A DNA stretch of 64,000 nucleotides. It comes from an uncultured Bacteroidales bacterium. Lineage in GTDB: Bacteria; Bacteroidota; Bacteroidia; Bacteroidales; P3. This document shows positions 7,801-14,877 of the stretch, piece after piece. The DNA lies in assembly GCA_905234665.1 (NCBI GenBank), contig CAJOIV010000002.1:34803-98802 (forward strand). Direction: 5' to 3'. The notes under the pieces are model-generated. The model made no database searches. It was not told where the DNA came from and saw only the letters and a list, made by a program, of their open reading frames with translations. Numbering within the stretch: the first letter of the stretch is position 1; every line of letters begins with the position of its first letter. A program made the translations under genes and the position numbers.

Positions 7801-9226
7801 GAAACACCCATGCCGACTTCAGCGCGGCGATTTCCCTCGCGCTCAAGCCGCCGAGGCGGATGTGCAGCTTGCCGCCCAGCCAGAACCAGCGCAGCTCCTT
7901 GCCGGTGCCCAAGAGGGTGATCTTCGTGCCCCGTTCGGGCTTCTCGACACCCGTCAGCACCACCTCGCCCTCGGGCATCCGGGTGCAGATGGCGTATGTG
8001 GTGCTCCCCTTGCGGGTGTAGAACACCGTGCTGTCGCGCTCGCACATTTTCCTGTTGGGCCGGGTGCCGTAGATGGCCTCGCCGTTCACCTGCATCCACT
8101 TGCCCAGGTCCTCAAGGCGTTCCTGCTGGATGAGGGGGATGGTGCCGTCGGCCTCGGGACCCACGTTGAGGGTCAGCCCGCCGCCTGCCGCCACCAACTT
8201 CACCAGATGGCGTATCAGCGAGTCGCTCGTCATATAGTTGCTCAACGGCTCGTTGCGGTTCAGGCCGAAGCTGCGCCCCATGCCGCGACACTCCGCCCAC
8301 GGCCGTTGCGTGTCGGCCAGGACCTCCTTCGTCGCGGCCTTGTATTCAGGGGTGCGAAACCCGTGTTGGGTGCCGGCGCCCCAGCGGTCGTTGACAATGG
8401 CCTCCGACCCCACGGTGTTGTAGTACCACGCTATCAGTTCCGTGGCGTGGAACTGCTCCGCCGTGTTGCGCCATTCGCCGTCGGCGAAAATCACGCTCGG
8501 CTGGTACTTCGTCACCAGCTCCTTGAATTGCGGTATCATATAGTGGTCCACATAGTCGCCTATCGTGCTGTCGGGGTCGACGTACCAGATGTGGCGCGGA
8601 TTGGTCCATTCCGTCAGCGAGTAGTAGAAGCCCATCTTCAGCCCCACACGGCGCACAGCGCGTGTCAGTTCGCCTACGATGTCTCTCCGCGGGCCCGTGG
8701 CCATGCTGTTCCAGTTGGGCTGGTAGCGGCTGTTCCACAGGCAATAGCCGTCGTGGTGCTTGGTCACCAGCAGGACGTATTTGGCGCCCGAGCGGGCGAA
8801 GAGCTCGGCCCACTGGTCGGGATTCCAGTGCTCGGCCCTCCACAGCGGCACGAACAGGGCATAGCGGTCTGTCAGTTTGGGTGTCTGCACTGTCATCCCC
8901 TCCACATTGGTCATGCGGCCGCTCCACTGGTCGCCCAGCAGGGGCTCCCACAGGCGGATGTAGTTGTTCAGTGTAGCCACGCGGCCGCTGTCGCCCTCCA
9001 TCAGGCCGCGGTAGAACCATTCGGCATAGCCTGTCTCGTGGGCGTAGGCGGGCACGGAATAGAGGCCCCAATGCACGAAGATGCCCAATTTGGCGTCGGC
9101 AAACCACTCCGGATAGCCGCGCTGGTTGAGCGACTCCCATGTCGCCTCCACACGCTGTGCAAAACATGGCGACACACCTGTAAACATCAGCAGAATGCCT
9201 GTCAAATATGGTATTATCTTGTGCAT
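7787..9226 (-). CDS. Secreted alpha-L-fucosidase, GH29
   Basis: Glycoside hydrolase family 29 exo-fucosidase, 479 residues, periplasmic or surface, releasing L-fucose from host or plant glycans. Signal peptide residues 1-23 (ends SPCFAQ). Family motifs are EWFADAKLGIFVHWGLYSVPAY (residues ~40-61), LVTKHHDGYCLW, and GFYYSLTEW. The nucleophile-region PSVIFADGEW lies near 245, with its Asp as the likely nucleophile. LTLNVGPEADGTI near 365 is also typical. Native length for a single catalytic domain without carbohydrate-binding modules. A -7 promoter box lies ~85 nt upstream (9311-9318). The C-terminal RIEN is derived from the repeat. Confidence 0.95.
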   Translation of the reverse strand: MHKIIPYLTGILLMFTGVSPCFAQRVEATWESLNQRGYPEWFADAKLGIFVHWGLYSVPAYAHETGYAEWFYRGLMEGDSGRVATLNNYIRLWEPLLGDQWSGRMTNVEGMTVQTPKLTDRYALFVPLWRAEHWNPDQWAELFARSGAKYVLLVTKHHDGYCLWNSRYQPNWNSMATGPRRDIVGELTRAVRRVGLKMGFYYSLTEWTNPRHIWYVDPDSTIGDYVDHYMIPQFKELVTKYQPSVIFADGEWRNTAEQFHATELIAWYYNTVGSEAIVNDRWGAGTQHGFRTPEYKAATKEVLADTQRPWAECRGMGRSFGLNRNEPLSNYMTSDSLIRHLVKLVAAGGGLTLNVGPEADGTIPLIQQERLEDLGKWMQVNGEAIYGTRPNRKMCERDSTVFYTRKGSTTYAICTRMPEGEVVLTGVEKPERGTKITLLGTGKELRWFWLGGKLHIRLGGLSAREIAALKSAWVFRIEN

Positions 9227-9310
9227 ATCAGTTTTCCTTCATCGGCCATTGGCCCTCAACTCGTTACTTGTCAAACAATTCCACAGCGGCACATAGCCGC
9301 TGCCAAAGTG

Positions 9311-9318
9311 CAAAGATA
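9311..9318 (-). promoter_or_regulatory. -7 promoter box (TATCTTTG) for the fucosidase gene
   Basis: On the minus strand the sequence reads GTATCTTTGCA, fitting the Bacteroidota TAnnTTTG -7 element. No good TTG is seen at the usual ~19-nt distance upstream. It gives a leader of ~75 nt before the ATG at 9226. Confidence 0.6.
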
Positions 9319-9421
9319 CGTTTTTTTTCTCAATTACCCCCACCTCTCCCGAAATATTTTCAACAGAGTCCCCTCCCTGAGACCAGGAAGGGACTCCATC
9401 GGAGAGGGTGCTTCGCCATCC

Positions 9422-10921
9422 CTACCGGACAACCAGCTTCTGTGTGGCCGAGGCCTGCGGGGTGATGAGGGTGACGAAGTAGACTCCCGGCACAAGGCCG
9501 TCGACGGTGACCTTCGGGGCTGTAAGGGGAGTGCGGTACACCTCGTGTCCCGCCACATCGAGCACCACCACGGCGGCACGGCGGTAGTCGTAGCGGTGGC
9601 TCTCGAAGTCCGTGGCCGTCAGCACCACGCTGCCCGTCGTCGGGTTGGGCGAGAGGGCGAACACCACGCCTTCGTCGGGTGCCGCCGAAGCGATGGCCGT
9701 CGTGTCCTGTATTTCGCGGAAGATGGCCACGAGGTTTGTGTCGCTGGTCATGTAAACCACACGCTCAGGGGTATACACGCTGTCGCTCCAACAGACGAAC
9801 TCATATCCACCATAGGTGTATGCCCGTATCGGTGCGCCTTCCGACTCGGGATAAGTGCCACCGCCTATTACATAGCCCCACGATAAGTTGCTAGAAGATA
9901 CAGTTATGGTATGGTAGGGGATAGGGTCGAAATAGGCAGTGAACGCCGTATCGCACGTCACGAACACACGCCGGGGATTCGTGGTGTCGCCGTCGTTCCA
10001 GCATCTGAACCGAAAACCATAATTGGCCCATGCGCGAATCTCCGTCCAACTGCTGTCTTCGACAAAGGGACCACCAGACCCATATCCCATTGTCGAGTCT
10101 GCCGAATGAACAGTCAACAACACGTTGTCCTTATCGACAATGGGGATGAACGGTCCGTATCCAAAAATACTGGCTGGCGTAGATTCTTCCCACCCATTCC
10201 ATTGATTGAAGTAATAACTTGGAAAGGAATCTGGTACACAAGTGTTATTGTATCGGTTGTCAACACGTCCGGTAGTTACCGTCTGGTACAATACCTTGCG
10301 GTGCGCAGAACAATGTCTTCCATCCTTATTGACAGAGTCCCTGTTGCCGTTCTTCGTTCCAATCATATAGAACACCGAGTCCACCGTCACCGGATGGTCG
10401 AAATAGGCTTCATAGAGGTAGCATGTGCGGTATCCTATCGGCTGCGTCACTTGGTCGACATATTGTGTGGTGTCCGCAATCATCTGTAGTTTCCATAAAT
10501 TTGGGTTCGCGATGGTGTCCCACCGTGCAGTGGCCAGAATGTTCATGGTGTTGGTGGCGCTGTCATAGTAGCCAATGCTCACATACTCCTCGTCGAAAGT
10601 GTCAATCACACAGTTCTGACTGCTAAAAGAGTCAATCCCTTGCATAATGGCGATGCCTTTCACCGCCAAAGGCTTGTCTGTATAATCCGGCGCGGCAACC
10701 TGCATTCTTCCCGAACCCGACGCAATGGCATCCCACATATTGAGATATATAAAACATCCAGAACACGGATACGGTGTGGCTGCCGTATTGGTGAAATAAT
10801 AATAGCATGTGTCAAACCACCGGCTATAATAGTGGTTCTGTTGACGACCCGTCACTACGGTCTGGGCCGACAGCGTTCCGACCCCAGCCAAAAGGATAGC
10901 GATGATCAAACTCTTTTTCAT
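9422..10921 (-). CDS. Secreted protein with type IX sorting domain and InlB-like repeats
   Basis: Exported protein of 499 residues. Signal peptide MKKSLIIAILLAGVGTLSAQ. The central region (residues ~20-260) is not recognised. Two divergent InlB B-repeat-like segments follow, with GFRFRCWNDGDTTNPRRVFV near 300 and YEFVCWSDSVYTPERVVYM near 375. The last ~75 residues form a Por/T9SS type A sorting domain: FALSPNPTTGSVVLT, VLDVAGHEVYRT, GLVPGVYFVTL, ending KLVVR. It is therefore expected to be exported through the type IX system and anchored at the surface. The 5' half is visibly AT-richer than the 3' half. It follows the hypothetical gene at 10950 by 28 nt. Confidence 0.85.
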   Translation of the reverse strand: MKKSLIIAILLAGVGTLSAQTVVTGRQQNHYYSRWFDTCYYYFTNTAATPYPCSGCFIYLNMWDAIASGSGRMQVAAPDYTDKPLAVKGIAIMQGIDSFSSQNCVIDTFDEEYVSIGYYDSATNTMNILATARWDTIANPNLWKLQMIADTTQYVDQVTQPIGYRTCYLYEAYFDHPVTVDSVFYMIGTKNGNRDSVNKDGRHCSAHRKVLYQTVTTGRVDNRYNNTCVPDSFPSYYFNQWNGWEESTPASIFGYGPFIPIVDKDNVLLTVHSADSTMGYGSGGPFVEDSSWTEIRAWANYGFRFRCWNDGDTTNPRRVFVTCDTAFTAYFDPIPYHTITVSSSNLSWGYVIGGGTYPESEGAPIRAYTYGGYEFVCWSDSVYTPERVVYMTSDTNLVAIFREIQDTTAIASAAPDEGVVFALSPNPTTGSVVLTATDFESHRYDYRRAAVVVLDVAGHEVYRTPLTAPKVTVDGLVPGVYFVTLITPQASATQKLVVR

Positions 10922-10949
10922 ATTTGTTATAGTTTATTGATTCGCCCGA

Positions 10950-11762
10950 TTATTCCTCCTCGGTTTCGCCGGTCAGGCCGCCGTAGCTCTTGGCCGAGCG
11001 CTGCAGGGCCTCCTCGGTGGTGTATTCCTCGTAGAGGCGGCAGCGCGTCACCACCGTCTGGCTCGACGAGCGGTTGCCTGCCACAGGCACCAGCGCCCAA
11101 CCGCGGTTGGTGTCGCCCAGCACCTCGCCGACGAGGGCCAGGCGGCCGTCCACCTCGCACATCTCGATACCGCTGAAGGGATGCGCCGCGTCTTTACCCG
11201 TCAAGTCCCATTCTTCCACCTCCACTTCCACCCACGGGCCGTCCTGACGCACAGTCTGTTCGAAGCGATAGAGCCGCAGCGTGTCGCAGCCTGCCAGGCC
11301 GCCGCCGCGGGCGCAGAGCCGCCCCATCATTGTCGACCTGTGCGAGGCCAGACGCAACGACGTCAGCAAGGCCGGACGGCCACCCACCTCGCCCAGGAAA
11401 TACTCGATGTCGGGCAGCACGCCGTCGCTCACCGGCATCTCGGGCAGCAGCAGGGTGCAGTCGGCGTGGTGTTCCTCTTTCGTCAGGTACGCCACCGGCA
11501 GTTTCCGCATCAGCGAGTTGAAGCGGCCGTAGGCATTGGCGCCGCCCGCAAACAAGGGCTGCACGGGTTCTTTCAGCCGTTTCCACAGCGAGGTGCTGTG
11601 GGCCAGCCGCTGACGGGTCATGAACTGGCCGCGCGACCGCCGCTTGGGCTGCTCGCTGATAGACGACCGCATTATTGTCCTCCCTTGTTTCACATAGAAC
11701 GTCACACTGTCCTTTTTCATTCGACCCTTCAGGATAATAGAGTCATTGATAAATTCTGCCAT
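10950..11762 (-). CDS. Conserved hypothetical protein
   Basis: Not recognised. 270 residues from the ATG at 11762 (MAEFINDSIILKGRMKKD). An in-frame extension to 11924 exists but crosses a palindromic repeat and is low-complexity, so it was rejected. The basic N-terminal part, with RRSRGQFMTRQRLAHSTSLW, resembles short Bacteroidales proteins that begin with a SPRQ-like basic tract and a conserved Arg/Trp helix. The remainder is mixed alpha/beta with a conserved-looking GRLALVGEVLGDTNRGWALV near 225. No signal peptide, membrane segment or catalytic motif is evident. It probably heads a two-gene unit with the secreted protein at 9422, driven by the promoter near 12018-12050. Confidence 0.6.
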   Translation of the reverse strand: MAEFINDSIILKGRMKKDSVTFYVKQGRTIMRSSISEQPKRRSRGQFMTRQRLAHSTSLWKRLKEPVQPLFAGGANAYGRFNSLMRKLPVAYLTKEEHHADCTLLLPEMPVSDGVLPDIEYFLGEVGGRPALLTSLRLASHRSTMMGRLCARGGGLAGCDTLRLYRFEQTVRQDGPWVEVEVEEWDLTGKDAAHPFSGIEMCEVDGRLALVGEVLGDTNRGWALVPVAGNRSSSQTVVTRCRLYEEYTTEEALQRSAKSYGGLTGETEEE

Positions 11763-11854
11763 AGTTCTCTTGTTTTTATTTGTTTGTATTATTTGTCGAC
11801 TTCTTTTCCTTTCCGCCGTGGCGGGTTCTCTGGAAGCGGGCCGCACCTTCGCCG

Positions 11855-11985
11855 CGACTTCGCTGCGCCCTGTGTTGTTCGCCGTTTGTTCTTCGATTGT
11901 TCTTCGATTGTATTCCGTTTTCAAAACGAAGAAGAATCGAAGAACAAACGAAGATAAATCGAAGAACTAACGAGCCCTCAGCGAA
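11855..11985. repeat. Family E long palindromic repeat, copy 1
   Basis: The gap 11763-12109 holds this element and promoters, with no gene. The left arm has tandem TTGTTCTTCGA units, the centre reads TTCCGTTTTCAAAACG, and the right arm has TCGAAGAACAAACGA units, giving a ~90-bp near-perfect hairpin. Outside the arms GCGCCCTGTGTT precedes on the left. A second copy lies in opposite orientation at 41281-41396, including CACAGGGCGC on its right. Confidence 0.85.
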
Positions 11986-12017
11986 TTCGCCCCGACGCCG
12001 CACCGAACTTCCACGCT

Positions 12018-12050
12018 GCAAAGATACAACTTTTTTCCAATCTGTGCAAA
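12018..12050 (-). promoter_or_regulatory. Promoter for the 10950 gene unit
   Basis: Minus-strand TATCTTTG at 12018-12025 with TTTG at 12047-12050, 21 nt apart, matching the Bacteroidota -33/-7 arrangement. The transcript would carry the Family E hairpin in a ~250-nt leader. On the plus strand, TAATTTTG at 12051-12058 is a candidate -7 box for the DUF4419 gene, so the promoters appear to be divergent and back to back. Confidence 0.6.
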
Positions 12051-12084
12051 TAATTTTGTCTCTGGACAAAAAACTTTCGCGCGT

Positions 12085-12146
12085 ACAATAAATTCGCGGG
12101 GATTGCGTTATGGGAAGCAGGACAAACGACATTGACAAGATTATCA
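12085..12146 (+). repeat. ~60-bp duplication of the GroES-like gene leader and start, copy 1
   Basis: From CAATAAAT through the ATG to GACAAGATTATC this matches 14463-14523, where it is the leader and first codons of the GroES-like gene, with about five differences. The two copies are direct repeats bracketing DUF4419 and its neighbour. Confidence 0.88.
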
Positions 12147-12154
12147 CGCCATGA
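12110..12154 (+). CDS. 14-residue leader ORF, truncated GroES-like start coupled to DUF4419
   Basis: Encodes MGSRTNDIDKIITP and stops in a TGA that overlaps the ATG of the next gene (ATGA). It is the start of the GroES-like gene at 14488 (MGNMTNDIDKIIV) cut off after 12 codons. If translated it would couple ribosome entry to the DUF4419 gene. Whether it is a functional leader peptide or only a relic of the duplication cannot be told from sequence. Confidence 0.5.
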   Translation: MGSRTNDIDKIITP

Positions 12155-13296
12155 AACATAGCATCATCCTTCTTCTTGCCGTCCTGCCGTTAGTCACCTG
12201 CAACGGCAAGGGCATTGAGTCAGACAACGCCGTCCGGACTGACGACACCGTCGCCACGGAAGCGGGTGCCCCCAAGACACAAACCCTCATCATCGATGTG
12301 GAGACCCTCAAGCCGCCAGAGAAGGCACTGGCCACCAAGTCCTACAACCAAATACTGCAGGGCATCTTGAAGGAGGTAAACAGGGAAGACAGCAAGGTCA
12401 TTGCCCACACACGGCAGACACGCCCGCTGGTGGAGTCCAACCACCCGTTCTTCTCCGCCATGTACCTCGCCTATGCCGACCACCGCCCCTTCGAGCTCTC
12501 GCCCGAAGCCTTGTGGCTGCTCATCTGCCAGGGTTTCTCGCTGCACGTGAACAACAACGCCGAGGAGCTGCGCCCATTGTTCGTCGACTTCGATGGCAAG
12601 AAGCCCCTCTTCGTCAACAGCAAAGGCATCAGCCTCGACAACCCCAACAGCCCGTGGGAGCGTGTCTTCCCGCAGTTCACCTCCCAGATAGCCGCCTACA
12701 CGGGACAGGAACTCATCGACGTGCTGGCGGGCGACTTCTCCACCTCGACACCCGCCTCGCGCGTGGCGTCGCAAATCACCGCCATGGAGAGCATGAAGCC
12801 CTACTTCGAGTATTGGATGGCAATCTGCGGCATCCCGCAGGTCATCCTCCACGGCACGCCCGAGGACTGGCAGTCGATTGTCGACCGCGTGGAGTTCCTG
12901 CGCCAATACAAGCTCGACTGGTGGGTCGACGAGATGCTGCCCGTGCTGCGGAAAATTGTCCTCGCCTCGCAGGGCGAGGTGGACAAGGAGTTCTGGCGCG
13001 GCATGTTCAAGGAGCACGACCTGAAGCATGAGATGTGTGGCGACCCCACGACGCTGGCCGACGGCTGGATTGTGAAGTTCTACCCCTACGACTACGACAA
13101 ACAACGCAACGACCTCAAAGGGCTCTACGACGGCGCCAATGACCTGCCGCCCGAGCTCTCGATGGTGCCATTGAATTTCCAAACTGCCGACGGCGAGGTC
13201 GTCGGCCTCACCCTGTGGGCCGGCTTCGTCGGCATCGGACAAGACGAGAAGACACTCGCCCTCCGTCCCGAGACAGGCTGGTTCATCACCCGTTAG
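12151..13296 (+). CDS. DUF4419 domain lipoprotein
   Basis: 381 residues with a lipoprotein-type signal (MKHSIILLLAVLPLVTCNGK; Cys at 17 as the lipidation site). The body from ~75 onward fits DUF4419: SNHPFFSAMYLAYADHRPFELSPEALWLLI, then NNNAEELRPLFV, and a C-terminal PPELSMVPLNFQ stretch. The function of the family is unknown, though the domain is found in bacteria and fungi. The start overlaps a short leader ORF by ATGA. It forms a pair with the gene at 13309 (12-nt gap). The pair is bracketed by ~60-bp direct repeats copied from the GroES-like gene start, suggesting that the two arrived or duplicated as a block. Confidence 0.83.
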   Translation: MKHSIILLLAVLPLVTCNGKGIESDNAVRTDDTVATEAGAPKTQTLIIDVETLKPPEKALATKSYNQILQGILKEVNREDSKVIAHTRQTRPLVESNHPFFSAMYLAYADHRPFELSPEALWLLICQGFSLHVNNNAEELRPLFVDFDGKKPLFVNSKGISLDNPNSPWERVFPQFTSQIAAYTGQELIDVLAGDFSTSTPASRVASQITAMESMKPYFEYWMAICGIPQVILHGTPEDWQSIVDRVEFLRQYKLDWWVDEMLPVLRKIVLASQGEVDKEFWRGMFKEHDLKHEMCGDPTTLADGWIVKFYPYDYDKQRNDLKGLYDGANDLPPELSMVPLNFQTADGEVVGLTLWAGFVGIGQDEKTLALRPETGWFITR

Positions 13297-13308
13297 CATT
13301 GACGCACC

Positions 13309-14328
13309 ATGAAAATCAAACTACTGACACTGACACTCCTCTTTCCCCTCGTTCTCAATGCGCAGGAAGGGGGCTTCACCATCCGGGGCTGCGTCCACAA
13401 TGGCGTGAGCGTTATCCCGGGGGCGATTGTGCTCGTGACAGATATGTCGCCAATGCTCAGGACAAAGACCGGCATAGACGGCACATTTGCGCTGAGCGGT
13501 GTCCCGGAAGGCCCCCACACTGTCAGGATATGTAATGGTCGCTATACAGACAGACTAAACGTGGATGTCCATTCGGACATTACTTTGGACACCATAGTGA
13601 CCGAGGAGAAGATGTTGGAATCGACAATATGGTATATCCAAAAGGCAACCCCGTCGCCGGTCGCCGACCCCTACTTCCGGCAGTACCTCGACTTCCGGAG
13701 AGCCATCGATGCGCTGAGCCTCACATTCTCAGATGCAATCAACGGCTATAACACCGACTCTGTCCCCGATGCCAGCGGCCTGATTGCCTCGCTGCGAGGT
13801 GTCACGATGGAGGAGGGCTGGACACTCGACATACACTACACAGGCGGCTACGACGGAGGCTTCGTCAATCTCTACTCCCGTCGTGTAGAAGACCCCAAAC
13901 CTCCCCGCAACGTGAAAATGCTGAGATATGACCTCGTCCCGCACATCCGGGTCGACTTCACCCCCGAAGGCATCTGGAGTGCCTACCAACTGTCCGAGGC
14001 CTACTCTTATCTGCCCAAATACTGGCACGGCGGCTACAACAACTACTGTGGCATCTTCTCCCTCGACGAAGTGCGCCAACGCTCGCTTGCCTTGCGCGAC
14101 AGCCTGGCCACCACGCCGGAGATACATACCCGGGTCGAGATTCTCGATGGCGATCACGCCACTGTCACCGCCTATTGGTGGAACGACTGGACGGGGCTTT
14201 TTGAGATGACCGTCTTCGTGGAACGCATCGGAGAGACCGTCAACTTTATATATCCAAAGAGAGAAGACTCCGACCCCCGCACCTCGTCGCGCATCATCGT
14301 CCCCTACGACTGCGGCATCATGTTCTAA
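13309..14328 (+). CDS. Exported hypothetical protein with carboxypeptidase-regulatory-like domain
   Basis: 339 residues with a signal peptide (MKIKLLTLTLLFPLVLNAQ). Residues ~22-95 form a carboxypeptidase D regulatory-like (transthyretin-type) beta sandwich: FTIRGCVHNGVSVIPGAIV, TKTGIDGTFALSGVPEG. This domain is common at the N-terminus of Bacteroidota surface proteins. The C-terminal 240 residues (PYFRQYLDFRRAIDALSLTF onward, with several Trp/Tyr-rich strands) are not recognised. Located 12 nt after DUF4419, it is likely co-transcribed and works at the envelope. No sorting domain or lipobox is seen. Confidence 0.7.
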   Translation: MKIKLLTLTLLFPLVLNAQEGGFTIRGCVHNGVSVIPGAIVLVTDMSPMLRTKTGIDGTFALSGVPEGPHTVRICNGRYTDRLNVDVHSDITLDTIVTEEKMLESTIWYIQKATPSPVADPYFRQYLDFRRAIDALSLTFSDAINGYNTDSVPDASGLIASLRGVTMEEGWTLDIHYTGGYDGGFVNLYSRRVEDPKPPRNVKMLRYDLVPHIRVDFTPEGIWSAYQLSEAYSYLPKYWHGGYNNYCGIFSLDEVRQRSLALRDSLATTPEIHTRVEILDGDHATVTAYWWNDWTGLFEMTVFVERIGETVNFIYPKREDSDPRTSSRIIVPYDCGIMF

Positions 14329-14462
14329 GGCTCCATCAATTGCGGGGACTTCATATAGGAAGTCTAAGATTGCCAAAACATGGGCATGGAGATGATGGCT
14401 CCCTCGGGGATGTTCTTATATGCAACGCGGCAAACAACGAACAAAAAAAGTATTCCGTGCGC

Positions 14463-14523
14463 GCAATAAATATGCGGGGTTTGCGTTATGGGAAACATGA
14501 CAAACGACATTGACAAGATTATC
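14463..14523 (+). repeat. ~60-bp duplication of the GroES-like gene leader and start, copy 2
   Basis: Partner of 12085-12146: CAATAAAT, GCGGGG, TTGCGTTATGGGAA and GACAAACGACATTGAC occur in the same order. This is taken as the parental copy because an intact reading frame continues from it. Confidence 0.88.
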
Positions 14524-14853
14524 GTGGTGGGCGACAGGGTGTTGATACGACCCGACGACGCCGTCGACCGCACCAAGAGCGGGCTTTACCTGCCCGCGGG
14601 CTACAAGGACAACGAGAAGGTCCTTTCGGGCTATATCCTCAAATGCGGCCCGGGCTACCCCCTGCCGACCCTCGACGAGGGCGAGGTGTGGGACAGCCGC
14701 GCCAAGAGCACCCGCTACCTCCCCCTGCAGGTGCAGCCCGGCGACCTGGCCCTCTTCCTCTCCAAGAACGCCATCGAAATCAAGTATAACGGCACGAAGT
14801 ACTTCATCGTCCCGCAGAACGCCATCCTCCTTGTGGAGAGGGACGAGTTTTGA
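14488..14853 (+). CDS. GroES-like co-chaperonin family protein
   Basis: 121 residues with a Cpn10 fold: VVGDRVLIRPDDAVDRTKSGLYLP at the N-terminus, then GYILKCGPG, VQPGDLALFL and a terminal KYFIVPQNAILLVERDEF. It is longer than classic GroES (~95) because of an insertion PLPTLDEGEVWDSRAKSTRYLP in the middle. It lacks a GroEL partner nearby, so it is more likely a Bacteroidota GroES paralogue than the housekeeping co-chaperonin. It is followed by alaS after a Family A repeat spacer of 24 nt. Its leader and first codons are duplicated upstream of DUF4419. Confidence 0.85.
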   Translation: MGNMTNDIDKIIVVGDRVLIRPDDAVDRTKSGLYLPAGYKDNEKVLSGYILKCGPGYPLPTLDEGEVWDSRAKSTRYLPLQVQPGDLALFLSKNAIEIKYNGTKYFIVPQNAILLVERDEF

Positions 14854-14877
14854 GAAATTGAAAATTGAGAATTGAAA
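14854..14877. repeat. Family A repeat before alaS
   Basis: GAAATTGAAAATTGAGAATT units occupy the whole spacer between the GroES-like stop and the alaS ATG. Any ribosome-binding site for alaS must lie within this repeat. Confidence 0.8.

Noticed and set aside
11763..11924. N-terminal extension of the 10950 protein
   Set aside because: It would be translated from the palindromic Family E element and its flank. The residues are low-complexity and the promoter and likely start at 11762 are downstream of it on the coding strand.
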